Positions 50,834 through 60,317 of a DNA stretch of 64,000 bases are shown one piece after another. Below the pieces are notes generated by a model. The model was not told the DNA's origin. It made no database searches and was given only the letters and a program-made list of their open reading frames with translations. This DNA is from Polaribacter sp. Q13 (GTDB taxonomy: Bacteria > Bacteroidota > Bacteroidia > Flavobacteriales > Flavobacteriaceae): NCBI RefSeq assembly GCF_016858305.2, contig NZ_CP074436.1:950001-1014000 (forward strand). Direction: 5' to 3'. The position numbers and the translations under genes were made by a program. Every line of letters begins with the position of its first letter. Positions within the stretch are counted from its first letter, which is position 1.

Positions 50834-50862
50834 AAAAGACCATCTAAAATAGATGGTCTTCT
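50834..50862. terminator. Bidirectional terminator between the satD operon and btuB
   Basis: AAGACCATCTA / TAGATGGTCTT arms with a three-base loop, preceded by an A run (T run on the minus strand), between convergent genes. It ends the minus-strand btuB transcript best. Confidence 0.8.
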
Positions 50863-50894
50863 TCCTCTTTTCGAAAACAGCAAATTTCCCTTTA

Positions 50895-52832
50895 TTAAAA
50901 CTGAAGTCTTACTCCTAATTTAAAGTTTCTACCACGTGTAGAAAATCCTAAAATATCATCGTAATCTTCATTTAAAATATTTGAAACTCCACCAAATAAA
51001 GTTACAGTATCTTCTAATAATTTATAATTAGCAGCAAAATCTAATACTTGGTAACTTTCTAAAATAACATCTTCTCCAGCAGTTCCAAAAGAACCATACC
51101 TATCAAAAATACTTCTATCACCTACATTTTTATATGTAATATTAAAGAATGTATTTGTAAAAGCATTTACATCTAAACCAGCTACAAATTTATTTGCAGG
51201 AATATAATCGTTAAAATCTTCTGTTTTATCTTTATCTACATACGTATAAGAAGCGTTAACAGTTAAAAATTTAAGAGGTGTAATATTTGTATTTATTTCC
51301 AAACCATTTGCATCAGAAGAACCATTACCATATTTGTAAGTAGCATTATCATAAATGATTGCATCTTCTTCTTTTCTATTAAAATAAACTACATTAAACT
51401 GAAGCCAATCTTTATAATTTACATCAAAACCTGCTTCAAAAGTTTCATTAGATTCTGGTTTTAAATCTAAATTACCCGAAAAACCATCATATAATTGATA
51501 CAAACTTGGTGTAATAAAAGCAGTACTATAAGAAGTTAATAATTTTATAGAAGCATTTTCATTCTTTAAAACTGAGTACGCAAGATTCCCGTCATAAACT
51601 GCATGATTACCATATACATTATGAATATTTAATCGTCCACCTACATTGGCACTTAAACCAAAATCTGTTATATACACTACACTTGCATAAGGATCTACAG
51701 TATTAAAATTTGCAATTCCTTTTTCAATTTCTGCAAAAGGAGTAATTGTATTATTACTATGAATTTGGTAATTTAAACCTGTAATTAATTGAATTTTACC
51801 ATCCTTAAAATCATATCTATTTACTAAATCTAAATTTACACTTCTACCAACAAATTCGTAGTTGTCTAAAGCACCCGCAAAAGAATTGAATTGCTCTAAA
51901 TTTCTTTCTACCACATTTGCAGAGGCTAATAAGTAAACTTCTCCTTTATTATAAGTGTATTTTGGTTTTACACCAACTCTAAACTGCTCTTGATCTCCAA
52001 TATTTACATCACTATCAGAAAAAGCCCCTGCGTCAAAATCATAATCAAAATTATCATAATTTAAGAAAGTCTCAATAGAAAACTTATCATTTACTGCATA
52101 ACCTAATTTTAACAACGCATTTTTGCTATAAAAACTATCATTTTCATAAACAGCATTTGTTTTACTTTTTGCAGCAGACATTCCGTCTGTTCCAGTAATA
52201 CTAAAAGAACCTAAGAAATTAAGTTTTCCTAAAGTACCGTTTAAACTTACATTCTGATTATTGTCAGACAATCCACTTCCTTTAATATTTGCGGTATTAT
52301 TTGTACCAACACTTGTTTCAAAAGAACCAGAAATTTTATCTTCTGAAGCTTTCTTTAAAACAACATTAATAACTGCAGTAGCTGCTCCAGAACCGTATAA
52401 TGTAGATGATGCTCCTTTTAAAATTTCAATAGATTCTATTTGACTAACGGCTAATAAACGTAAATCGAATTGCTGATTAATTGCAGATTGATCTGTAACT
52501 GGCACACCATCAATTAAAACTAAAACTTGCCTATTTCTTCCTCCTCTAATATTAATACTTCTTGGTTCTGATGCATTAGAATTTACACCTCTAACATCAA
52601 TACCAACAACATTATTTAGGATTTCAATAACATTTTTACCAGCATTTTGTTGCAATTCTTTTTGAGTAATTTTCTGAATTACCTTACCAGTATTCTCTTT
52701 TTTTAGATTGAATTTTGTTGCCGTAACAACAACTTCATCTAAAGCCTCTACTTTTTCTTTTTGCTGTGCAAAAAGATTTGTGCTAGCAAAACTACATGCC
52801 AAAACACCAACAATTAATAATTGTCTTTTCAT
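50895..52832 (-). CDS. btuB: TonB-dependent cobalamin receptor (BtuB-like)
   Basis: 645-residue outer-membrane TonB-dependent receptor. Signal peptide 1-22 (NLFAQ), TonB box region DEVVVTATKF (about 32-41), plug domain (RSINIRGGRNRQVLVLIDGVP, then SIEILKGASSTLYGSGA) and a 22-strand barrel ending in an aromatic-flanked KLGVRLQF. Substrate assignment rests on the cobalamin riboswitch in its leader and the divergent cobUTS cluster. It imports vitamin B12 or other corrinoids. Confidence 0.92.
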   Translation of the reverse strand: MKRQLLIVGVLACSFASTNLFAQQKEKVEALDEVVVTATKFNLKKENTGKVIQKITQKELQQNAGKNVIEILNNVVGIDVRGVNSNASEPRSINIRGGRNRQVLVLIDGVPVTDQSAINQQFDLRLLAVSQIESIEILKGASSTLYGSGAATAVINVVLKKASEDKISGSFETSVGTNNTANIKGSGLSDNNQNVSLNGTLGKLNFLGSFSITGTDGMSAAKSKTNAVYENDSFYSKNALLKLGYAVNDKFSIETFLNYDNFDYDFDAGAFSDSDVNIGDQEQFRVGVKPKYTYNKGEVYLLASANVVERNLEQFNSFAGALDNYEFVGRSVNLDLVNRYDFKDGKIQLITGLNYQIHSNNTITPFAEIEKGIANFNTVDPYASVVYITDFGLSANVGGRLNIHNVYGNHAVYDGNLAYSVLKNENASIKLLTSYSTAFITPSLYQLYDGFSGNLDLKPESNETFEAGFDVNYKDWLQFNVVYFNRKEEDAIIYDNATYKYGNGSSDANGLEINTNITPLKFLTVNASYTYVDKDKTEDFNDYIPANKFVAGLDVNAFTNTFFNITYKNVGDRSIFDRYGSFGTAGEDVILESYQVLDFAANYKLLEDTVTLFGGVSNILNEDYDDILGFSTRGRNFKLGVRLQF

Positions 52833-52991
52833 TTTTAATGATTTAATTTAAGTCTTCTTCTTTTGCAAGAAAACCATAATGTTTCATTCCTTGCAGAACA
52901 AGGAATCTAAATAAATCAGGTAAATTTGTGTACAAAATAGAATTAGTACATAAACCTTTATCCCGAAAGTTTTAATTGTTATAATCTTTTA

Positions 52992-53180
52992 AATCTAGGC
53001 AGGTCTCCTGGCTTGTTTTTATGTTACTATACCTTCCCAACATACGTCTGTCAGTGGTAAAAGACTTAATAACATCCTTAAATAAGGTACTGAAATAAAT
53101 TCAGCATAAACTTACAGTTGCGGGAACAGCTTCGGTGTTAAACCGAATTCCCTTTTAATTTGTTCCCAAAAAGAACAAAA
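52992..53180 (-). promoter_or_regulatory. Cobalamin riboswitch
   Basis: In the leader of btuB, read on the minus strand: the B12-box-like segment GAAGCTGTTCCCGCAACTGT, followed by a variable region, and the closing AGCCAGGAGACCTGCC near 52995-53010, which is the highly conserved 3' end of cobalamin aptamers. It ends about 160 bases before the btuB start codon, with space for a translation- or transcription-level switch. It represses btuB when cobalamin is plentiful. Confidence 0.93.
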
Positions 53181-53190
53181 CCCTAATTTT

Positions 53191-53497
53191 TGTCAAATGT
53201 AGAATATTTTTAAGTATTAAAAACTAATATTTTGTCATTTATAAGCTAATTCTTTAGCTATCTAAAAACGCTAGGAAATAACAGTTTAGCTAAACAATCT
53301 ATTCTATTTAGCAAAGCATTCTAAAAAAACTGTACTCTTATAAAAAGAGGTAATAAATATTAGTACATATAATTTATAACAAGGCAACTTGCCTTTTTAA
53401 GAAAAGTTAGTTGTTAGTATTTAAAGATAATTCCATTAGATATTCTTTCCTTTTTAAAAAAATGTTTACAACCTTTGTGTTTATATATTTTAAAATT
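53191..53497. other. Intergenic region between the riboswitch and cobU
   Basis: No second riboswitch is seen on the + strand, although cobU is the usual target for one. It contains a short perfect dyad GTTTAGCTAAAC (53284-53295) and a small hairpin AAGGCAA/TTGCCTT near 53382-53396 with a following T run, which could be an attenuator in the cobU leader. Confidence 0.5.
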
Positions 53498-54001
53498 ATG
53501 ATTCATTATATTTCTGGAGGAGAAAGATCTGGTAAAAGTAGTTACGCTCAAAAAATGGCGGAAGACATTTCTAAAACACCTTTTTATTTGGCAACTTCTA
53601 GAATTTGGGATGACGATTTTAAACGAAGAGTAGAAAGGCATATTTCTGATAGAGATGAACGATGGACCACCATTGAAGAAGAAAAAAACATTAGCTCCGT
53701 TATTTCGAAAAACACAACCGTTGTAATAGACTGCGTTACTTTATGGCTTACTAATTTTTATGTTGACACCAATTATGACACGCAAGAATGTTTAAAATTA
53801 GCCAAACAAGAAATAGAAAAACTCACAAAAATAGAAGCTAATATCATTATTATTTCTAACGAAATTGGCATGGGACTGCATGCTACAACAGAATCTGGAA
53901 GAAAATTCACAGAACTACAAGGTTGGGTAAATCAATTTATTGCAAAAAAAGCGAACAAAGCGACTTTTATGGTCTCTGGATTACCACTAAAATTAAAATA
54001 A
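53498..54001 (+). CDS. cobU: Adenosylcobinamide kinase/guanylyltransferase
   Basis: Bifunctional enzyme that phosphorylates adenosylcobinamide and transfers GMP, 167 residues from the ATG at 53498. P-loop GGERSGKSS (7-15), VVIDCVTLWLTN (about 75-86), SNEIGMGLHATTESGRKF (about 116-133) and the C-terminal MVSGLPLKLK are diagnostic. An open upstream extension starting at 53411 is hydrophobic and unlike the family, so the later ATG is used. First gene of the nucleotide-loop assembly operon. Confidence 0.94.
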   Translation: MIHYISGGERSGKSSYAQKMAEDISKTPFYLATSRIWDDDFKRRVERHISDRDERWTTIEEEKNISSVISKNTTVVIDCVTLWLTNFYVDTNYDTQECLKLAKQEIEKLTKIEANIIIISNEIGMGLHATTESGRKFTELQGWVNQFIAKKANKATFMVSGLPLKLK

Positions 54002-54004
54002 CAT

Positions 54005-55042
54005 ATGACTTCAAAAATTACAGCACTTTCTAAAGAAATGCAAACAGCCCTCCAAAAAAAAATAGATTTTAAAACAAAACCTATAGGTTCTTTAGGTTTG
54101 TTAGAAACGATTGCTATTAAAATAGGAAGCATTCAAAATACACTAACTCCAAAAATTACAGAACCAACTATTATTGTATTTGCAGGAGATCATGGTATTT
54201 CAAAATCAAAAGGTGTTAGTCCATATCCACAAGAAGTAACGCAGCAAATGGTGTTTAACTTTTTAAATGGAGGTGCTGCAATTAACGTTTTTTGTAAACA
54301 AAATAAGATCAATTTAAAAATTATAGATGCTGGTGTAAATGCCGATTTTGATAAAAGTGATGCATTAATTTCTGCTAAAACAGCAAAAGGAACAAAAGAC
54401 TTCTCTATAGAAAAAGCCATGACAATGGCACAATGTAATTTAGCTTTAGAAAAAGGAAAAGAAATAGTAAACACATCTTTTCAAAAAAACTGTAATACCA
54501 TTGGTTTTGGAGAAATGGGAATTGGAAACACTTCTTCTGCAGCACTTTTAATGAGTTATTTTACAGCGATTGGTATTGAAGATTGTGTTGGAAAAGGAAC
54601 AGGTTTAAATGATGAAGGTCTTCAACAAAAAAAGACAATTTTAAAAAAAGTATACCAAAAACACATCATAAATATAGACGCACCAACTGATGCACTCGCC
54701 ACTTTTGGAGGTTTCGAAATTGTAATGATTGCAGGTGCAATTTTAGAAGCTGCTGCTTTAAAAATGACTATTTTAATAGACGGCTTTATTGTAACTTCTG
54801 CCTTGTTGGCAGCTCATGCAATTGATAAAAATGTATTAGATTACTGTATTTTTACACATTCTTCTGGAGAACAAGGTCATCAAAAAATATTAAATTTCTT
54901 AAAGGTAAAACCTGTTTTAAATTTAGGTTTACGTTTAGGAGAAGGAACAGGAGCTGCGGTTGCACTGCCTATTATTCAATCTTCAGTGCTATTTTTAAAC
55001 GAAATGGCCACTTTTGAAAGTGCCAATGTAAGCGAAGCTTAA
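54005..55042 (+). CDS. cobT: Nicotinate-nucleotide:DMB phosphoribosyltransferase
   Basis: Activates the lower ligand base to alpha-ribazole phosphate, 345 residues. VFAGDHGISKSKGVSPYP (about 58-75), GEMGIGNTSSAALL (about 169-182), VGKGTGLNDEG (about 195-205) and the C-terminal catalytic region LRLGEGTGAAVALPI with Glu313 are all present. It begins three bases after cobU. No bza or bluB lower-ligand gene is near, so the base is probably scavenged. Confidence 0.95.
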   Translation: MTSKITALSKEMQTALQKKIDFKTKPIGSLGLLETIAIKIGSIQNTLTPKITEPTIIVFAGDHGISKSKGVSPYPQEVTQQMVFNFLNGGAAINVFCKQNKINLKIIDAGVNADFDKSDALISAKTAKGTKDFSIEKAMTMAQCNLALEKGKEIVNTSFQKNCNTIGFGEMGIGNTSSAALLMSYFTAIGIEDCVGKGTGLNDEGLQQKKTILKKVYQKHIINIDAPTDALATFGGFEIVMIAGAILEAAALKMTILIDGFIVTSALLAAHAIDKNVLDYCIFTHSSGEQGHQKILNFLKVKPVLNLGLRLGEGTGAAVALPIIQSSVLFLNEMATFESANVSEA

Positions 55043-55046
55043 AGCT

Positions 55047-55814
55047 ATGAAAAAAGAAATTCATTATTTTTTAACTGCCATATTATTTTTTACGAGAATA
55101 CCTTGCCCAAAGTGGGTAGGACATTCCTCTGAAATGCTAAATAAAAGTAACCGTTACTTTTCTTTAGTGGGTATTTTAGTAGGATCTATTGCTGCTTTGG
55201 TTTACTATTTGGCAACGTTTCTTTTTACTCCAGAAATCTCTATTATTTTAAGTATGATTTCTTCTATTTGGGCAACTGGAGCTTTTCATGAAGACGGTTT
55301 TGCCGATTCTTGCGATGGTTTTGGAGGTGGCTGGACCAAAGAAAAAATCTTACTAATCATGAAAGATTCCAGATTAGGAACTTTTGGAGTTATTGGATTA
55401 TTTTCAATTCTTTTATTAAAATTTTCAGCAATACAAGCGCTTAGTTCATCTGCTATAAATATTCCATTACTTATTATTTCTGGTCATGCTATTAGTCGTT
55501 TTATAGCTACCATCCTACTCTACACGCATCCGTATGTAAGAGATATTGAAACTTCTAAAATAAAGCCGACAACAACACAAATGAGTACAAAATCTTTAGT
55601 GATTTCTTGCTTTTTTGGAGTTTTACCACTTTTCTTTTTCCAAAATTACAGAGTATTTCTATGTCTTATACCTTTATTAATAACGTATTGGTATGTAGCC
55701 CGTTTTTTTAAGAAATGGATTGGCGGACAAACAGGAGATTGTGCGGGTGCTTTGCAACAAGTTGCAGAAGTTGTTTTTTATCTTTTTATACTTGTTTTAT
55801 GGAGATTATATTAA
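55047..55814 (+). CDS. cobS: Adenosylcobinamide-GDP ribazoletransferase
   Basis: Inner-membrane cobalamin-5'-phosphate synthase joining adenosylcobinamide-GDP with alpha-ribazole (phosphate), 255 residues. FFTRIPCPKWVGHS near the N-terminus, HEDGFADSCDGFGGGWTKEK (about 80-99) and DSRLGTFGVIGL are the conserved motifs, and KKWIGGQTGDCAGALQQ lies near the C-terminus; six or so hydrophobic segments are seen. It starts four bases after cobT and its end overlaps cobC by 16 bases. Confidence 0.94.
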   Translation: MKKEIHYFLTAILFFTRIPCPKWVGHSSEMLNKSNRYFSLVGILVGSIAALVYYLATFLFTPEISIILSMISSIWATGAFHEDGFADSCDGFGGGWTKEKILLIMKDSRLGTFGVIGLFSILLLKFSAIQALSSSAINIPLLIISGHAISRFIATILLYTHPYVRDIETSKIKPTTTQMSTKSLVISCFFGVLPLFFFQNYRVFLCLIPLLITYWYVARFFKKWIGGQTGDCAGALQQVAEVVFYLFILVLWRLY

Positions 55815-56326
55815 TTAGACATACAGCTCCCAAAATAGCAAAAGGAATTTGCTACGGACAAGCTGATATTGATGTTACTGATACTTTTTTAGAGGAAATT
55901 AAACCTATTTTAAAGAAAGTTTCTACTTATGATGCTGAAACTGTTTATTATAGTAGTCCACTTAAAAGGTGTAAAAAGCTAGCCGAAAAACTTTCAAATA
56001 AAGTTCTTTTTGATGATCGTTTAAAAGAGTTAAATTTTGGAGATTGGGAACTACAAAACTGGAACGATATCAATAAAACTGAATTAGATATTTGGATGAA
56101 TGACTTTGTAAAGGTTGCTGTAACAAAGGGTGAATCATATTTAGATTTACATGCTAGAACTACAAATTTTCTTTTAGAAATAAGCCAGCAAAAACACAAA
56201 AAGGTTGTTATTATAACGCATGCAGGTGTTATGAGAAGTTTGCATTCTTTTATCAATAAAATCCCTTTAGAAAAATCTTTTGATTTAAAATTACAATACG
56301 CACAAGTTTTAGAAATAAATTATTAA
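55799..56326 (+). CDS. cobC: Alpha-ribazole phosphatase (histidine phosphatase family)
   Basis: Removes the 5'-phosphate from alpha-ribazole phosphate or cobalamin phosphate, 175 residues. Catalytic LIRHTAPKIAKGICYGQ (4-20), SSPLKRC, LKELNFGDWE and the second histidine in VVIITHAGVMRSL are present. The start is ATG at 55799 inside the cobS 3' end (16-base overlap); a longer in-frame start at 55715 would add unrelated residues. btuF1 follows one base after the stop. Confidence 0.9.
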   Translation: MEIILIRHTAPKIAKGICYGQADIDVTDTFLEEIKPILKKVSTYDAETVYYSSPLKRCKKLAEKLSNKVLFDDRLKELNFGDWELQNWNDINKTELDIWMNDFVKVAVTKGESYLDLHARTTNFLLEISQQKHKKVVIITHAGVMRSLHSFINKIPLEKSFDLKLQYAQVLEINY

Positions 56327-56327
56327 A

Positions 56328-57440
56328 ATGAAACATCTTTTAGCTTTCTTAATTATAAGTAGTCTCTTCTTTTCTTGTCAAAAAAAAGCAAATCAAGCAA
56401 CAGTAAAAACAACGCTAAAAAGTAACATAAAGTATGCTAAAGGTTTTGATATAATTACAATAGATAATCAGAAAAAATTAGTCATAAAAAAACCGTATCA
56501 AAACTCTAAAGTAGAATTTACCTACCTACTTGGCGATAAAACGGATCTTAGTAAAAATGAATTAAAAATTCCTATTAAAAACATCGTGGTAACTAGTACT
56601 ACCCATATATCAATGTTAGAACAAATTGGAGCAGAAAAATTTTTAACCGGATTTCCTCAAACAAAGTTTATTTCTTCAGAAAAAACTAGAAAACGTATTG
56701 CTGAAGGTAAGGTTGTTGAGTTAGGTAGTGAACGATCTATGAACACAGAAAAACTACTAGAATTAGCTCCAAATCTTGTAATTGGTTTTGGCTTAAATGG
56801 GAATAACAAAACATATAAAACAATTATGAGAAACGGAATTCCCGTTATTTATAATGGAGATTGGTTAGAAGACACTCCTTTAGGTCGCGCAGAATGGATT
56901 AAGTTTTTTGGTGTTTTATTCAACAAAGAAAAAGAAGCAGACAGTATTTTTAACGTCATTGAGTCTAATTATTTAGCTGTAAAAAAAATAGCTTTAAAAT
57001 CAAAAACTATTCCCACTATTATTTCTGGTAATTTATTTAAAGACACATGGTATATGCCAGCTGGTAAAAGTTTTATTGCTACTTATTTTAAAGATGCCAA
57101 CACAAATTATATATGGAAAAACACCAAAGGAAATGGTAGCTTACCTTTAAGTATAGAAAGCGTATTAGACAAGGGAAAAGATGCCGATTTTTGGATTGGT
57201 TGTGGTTTATTTGAAAGCAGAGAAGAAATGTTAAGATCTAATCAATCTTACAATTCTTTTAATACTTTTAAGAATAAAAACGTGTATACCTATGCCACTA
57301 ATAAAGGAATAACGGGCGGACTTATTTACTTTGAAAAAGCTCCTGTAAGACCAGATTTACTTTTAAAAGACATTATAAAAATTACGCACCCAAATTTGTT
57401 ACCAAATTATAGCTTAACTTTCTTCGCAAAAATGAACTAA
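56328..57440 (+). CDS. BtuF-like corrinoid-binding lipoprotein (copy 1)
   Basis: 370-residue ABC-transporter substrate-binding lipoprotein (lipobox FFSC, Cys17) of the helical-backbone metal/corrinoid receptor family. KNIVVTSTTHISMLEQIGAEKFLTGFP is the type of first-lobe motif seen in BtuF, and GDWLEDTPLGRAEWIKFFG occurs in the second lobe. It lies one base after cobC, so cobalamin or cobinamide is the expected ligand. The BtuCD permease partners are not in the window. A close paralogue lies at 59180. Confidence 0.88.
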   Translation: MKHLLAFLIISSLFFSCQKKANQATVKTTLKSNIKYAKGFDIITIDNQKKLVIKKPYQNSKVEFTYLLGDKTDLSKNELKIPIKNIVVTSTTHISMLEQIGAEKFLTGFPQTKFISSEKTRKRIAEGKVVELGSERSMNTEKLLELAPNLVIGFGLNGNNKTYKTIMRNGIPVIYNGDWLEDTPLGRAEWIKFFGVLFNKEKEADSIFNVIESNYLAVKKIALKSKTIPTIISGNLFKDTWYMPAGKSFIATYFKDANTNYIWKNTKGNGSLPLSIESVLDKGKDADFWIGCGLFESREEMLRSNQSYNSFNTFKNKNVYTYATNKGITGGLIYFEKAPVRPDLLLKDIIKITHPNLLPNYSLTFFAKMN

Positions 57441-57469
57441 ATTAAGTTTCTATAAAAACAATAATTTTA

Positions 57470-58030
57470 ATGAAAAAATTACATCCAAAATCTAACATAG
57501 ATGAGCTTTGTTATCCTTTTATATATGAAGATTCTTCTCTTTGCGATTACGAAATAGAAACAGATCAACTAACTCGTTCAGTAGCTTGGGCTATTAACGA
57601 ACTCTCTGTTTTAATCTTAAATTACCCTAATAGCAAAGAATTAAAAAAATTAGAAAAAGAATTGAACTGGTTATTGCCTCTTTGCTATCATCTTAATGGT
57701 TCTATAAGAGGTAAATTGGCTATTACAGAAAAAGATCATCAACAATTATTAGATCATTATAGAAAGATGAAGTTAGTAGTAGAAGATGCTATTTCTGGTT
57801 TTGTTTTACCCGGAGGAAAATCTCCTGTAGGTATTTTGAATCAGTGTTCTTCACTTTCAAAGAAGGCCGTTAGATTAATGGTAATGATACACAATAATGA
57901 AAACAAAGAAGTTGCAGATATTTTACCAAAATTCGCAAATTTACTTTGTAACTATTTTTTTACAGCAACTATTCTAATCAATAAAGTAACTGGTTTTAAA
58001 GAAATACCTTTTGTTAGTAAGAGTTATTAA
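57470..58030 (+). CDS. PduO-like (corrinoid adenosyltransferase fold) protein, diverged
   Basis: 186-residue protein resembling PduO-type ATP:cob(I)alamin adenosyltransferases through its helical C-terminal half: FVLPGGKSPVGILNQCSSLSKKAV (111-134) matches the enzymes' FILPGG/FILPSGG segment and the helix after it. Key features are missing: the N-terminal ATP-binding TRTGDxGxT loop is absent, and the RRAER pattern of the active-site helix reads KKAVR. It is either a degenerate enzyme or a corrinoid-binding partner of BtuF. Lies 29 bases after btuF1. Confidence 0.65.
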   Translation: MKKLHPKSNIDELCYPFIYEDSSLCDYEIETDQLTRSVAWAINELSVLILNYPNSKELKKLEKELNWLLPLCYHLNGSIRGKLAITEKDHQQLLDHYRKMKLVVEDAISGFVLPGGKSPVGILNQCSSLSKKAVRLMVMIHNNENKEVADILPKFANLLCNYFFTATILINKVTGFKEIPFVSKSY

Positions 58031-58142
58031 TTTATAATAAAATTACATTTCATTTTTATTCGATTTAAACTGATTTCCATCAATAATCTAATAAAACCAT
58101 TTTCAAATTTAATACCTTTATCACTTAACAATTTTGATAGAG

Positions 58143-59180
58143 ATGAGAATAGAAAATGAATTAAAATTAGGTTTTAAAGATGTTATGATTCGTCCTAAAC
58201 GTTCTACACTAAAATCGCGTTCGCAAGTAAGTTTAGAAAGAACATTTACTTTTTTACATAGTGATGTTGTTTGGACAGGAATACCAATTATGGCTGCAAA
58301 TATGGATACCGTAGGTACTTTTGAAATGGCAAAAGCGCTTGCAAAACATGGTCTTTTTACCGCAATTCATAAACATTACACTATTGAAGAGTGGAGAAAT
58401 TTTGCCGCAAAAGCGGATAAAAAAACATTAAATAATATTGCAGTTAGTACAGGAACTGGAAAAGAAGATTCAGAAAAAGTGAAGCAGATTTTATCTGAAT
58501 TTCCTCAAATTAATTTTATTTGTGTGGATGTTGCCAACGGTTATTCTGAACATTTTGTGAATTTTGTACAGAAAATGCGTAAAAATCACCCTAAAAAAGT
58601 AATTATTGCAGGGAATGTAGTTACAGGTGAAATGGTAGAAGAATTATTGTTGGCTGGCGCTGATATTATAAAAGTTGGCATTGGTCCTGGTTCTGTTTGT
58701 ACAACGCGCGTAAAAACCGGAGTTGGTTATCCACAATTATCTGCTATTATAGAATGTGCAGATGCTGCTCACGGAATGGGCGGTCAAATTATTTCTGATG
58801 GAGGTTGTAAAATTCCTGGCGATTTATCTAAAGCTTTTGGAGGTAGTGCAGATTTTGTAATGTTAGGTGGTATGCTTGCTGGTCATGAAGAAAGTGGTGG
58901 TGAATTGATAGAAAAAAATGGTAAAAAATTCAAAGCTTTTTACGGAATGAGTTCTACAACTGCTATGAATAAACATGTTGGTGGTGTTGCAAACTATAGA
59001 GCTTCTGAAGGAAAAACAGTTGACGTTCCTTATAGAGGAAATGTAGATGATACCATTATAGATATTTTAGGCGGAATAAGATCTACATGTACCTATGTTG
59101 GTGCAAGCAGATTAAAAGAATTGACGAAAAGAACTACTTTTATTAGAGTCCAAGAACAAGAAAATCAAGTATATTCTTAA
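58143..59180 (+). CDS. guaC: GMP reductase
   Basis: NADPH-dependent conversion of GMP to IMP, 345 residues from the ATG at 58143. The N-terminus [20 protein letters not shown] aligns with E. coli GuaC, and the catalytic Cys falls at position 186 in GPGSVCTTR, the same number as in E. coli. [16 protein letters not shown] and [10 protein letters not shown] are also typical. A TTG nine bases upstream is in frame but less conserved. It sits inside the cobalamin cluster, and its stop overlaps the btuF2 start by one base. Confidence 0.94.
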   Translation: MRIENELKLGFKDVMIRPKRSTLKSRSQVSLERTFTFLHSDVVWTGIPIMAANMDTVGTFEMAKALAKHGLFTAIHKHYTIEEWRNFAAKADKKTLNNIAVSTGTGKEDSEKVKQILSEFPQINFICVDVANGYSEHFVNFVQKMRKNHPKKVIIAGNVVTGEMVEELLLAGADIIKVGIGPGSVCTTRVKTGVGYPQLSAIIECADAAHGMGGQIISDGGCKIPGDLSKAFGGSADFVMLGGMLAGHEESGGELIEKNGKKFKAFYGMSSTTAMNKHVGGVANYRASEGKTVDVPYRGNVDDTIIDILGGIRSTCTYVGASRLKELTKRTTFIRVQEQENQVYS

Positions 59181-60310
59181 TGAAAAATTTAAATTTTATT
59201 CTTGTTTTATTCTTTTTAACGTTAACGATTTCTTGTAAAAAAGAAATCGTTAACGTTCATAAAAACTCACAATCCGAAAGTAGTATTAAATATGCGAAAG
59301 GGTTTGATATTATTGATGATCATGGTCTTAAAAAGTTAATTATAAAATCTGCTTATCAAAAATCTAAAGAAGTTTCTGAATATATTATTAAAAACAAATC
59401 CGGAAATAGTTCCTCTTTAAAAAACACCATCTATACTCCTATTCACAAGATTGTCGTTACATCTACAACTCATATTCCTATGGTTGAGTTGTTAAATGAA
59501 GAAACTTCAATTATTGGTTTTCCGTATACTAAATATGTTTCATCAGAAAAAACAAGACAGTTAATTGATGCTGGTAAAATAACTGAAATTGGTAAAGAAA
59601 GTTCTTTAAACACAGAAATTTTGCTAGACCTGCAACCTGAATTGGTTGTTGGTTATAGTGTTTCTTCTGCGGATAAAAGTTTGACAACCGTTAAAAGAGC
59701 TGGTATAAATGTAATTTATAATGGAGATTGGTTAGAAGAAACACCGTTAGGAAGAGCCGAATGGATTAAATTTTTTGGCGTTCTTTTTAATAAAGAAAAA
59801 CAGGCTGACAGTATTTTTAAAGTAATTGAAACAAATTATTTGGAAGCAAAAAATATCGCTATAAAATCAACTAAAAAGCCTACTATTTTATCAGGTGCTA
59901 TCATGAGTAAGGATATTTGGAATTTACCTGCCGGAGAAAGTTTTGTTGCTCAATTTTTTAAAGATGCAAATCTTAACTACTTATGGAAAAATACTAAGGG
60001 AAAAGGAAGTTTATCTTTAAGTTTTGAAAGTATTTTTGATAAAGGACAAAATGCTGATTATTGGATATCTCCTGGTTATTTTTCTGCAAAAGAACAGCTA
60101 TTACAAAGCAATCAAATTTATACTGAATTCAATGCCTTTAAAAATGATGAGATTTATACATCTACAACTAAAAAAGGAAAAACGGGTGGCATCATTTATT
60201 TTGAGTTAGCAGCTACAAGACCCGATTTAGTTTTAAAAGATATTATAAAAATTACAAATCCAGATTTGTTACCTAATTATGAAATGACGTTTTTTGAAAA
60301 AATGAAATAA
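59180..60310 (+). CDS. BtuF-like corrinoid-binding lipoprotein (copy 2)
   Basis: 376-residue paralogue of the protein at 56328, sharing HKIVVTSTTHIPMVELLNEE, NTEILLDLQPELVVGYS and GDWLEETPLGRAEWIKFFG. Lipobox LTISC (Cys19). It starts within the guaC stop codon (TAATG), so its translation is coupled to guaC. A perfect 17-bp inverted repeat lies across the lipobox codons. Duplicated receptors may bind different corrinoids or cobinamide. Confidence 0.87.
   Translation: MKNLNFILVLFFLTLTISCKKEIVNVHKNSQSESSIKYAKGFDIIDDHGLKKLIIKSAYQKSKEVSEYIIKNKSGNSSSLKNTIYTPIHKIVVTSTTHIPMVELLNEETSIIGFPYTKYVSSEKTRQLIDAGKITEIGKESSLNTEILLDLQPELVVGYSVSSADKSLTTVKRAGINVIYNGDWLEETPLGRAEWIKFFGVLFNKEKQADSIFKVIETNYLEAKNIAIKSTKKPTILSGAIMSKDIWNLPAGESFVAQFFKDANLNYLWKNTKGKGSLSLSFESIFDKGQNADYWISPGYFSAKEQLLQSNQIYTEFNAFKNDEIYTSTTKKGKTGGIIYFELAATRPDLVLKDIIKITNPDLLPNYEMTFFEKMK
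59218..59257 (+). repeat. Perfect 17-bp inverted repeat inside btuF2
   Basis: AACGTTAACGATTTCTT (59218-59234) and its exact reverse complement (59241-59257) with a six-base loop, starting 38 bases after the btuF2 start codon and covering the lipobox Cys codon. The chance of such an arm length within coding sequence is small. Confidence 0.8.
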
Positions 60311-60317
60311 AAAAAAA

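Noticed and set aside
53411..53497. Upstream extension of cobU (29 extra codons)
   Set aside because: Hydrophobic, unlike CobU N-termini; the conserved protein starts at the ATG at 53498.
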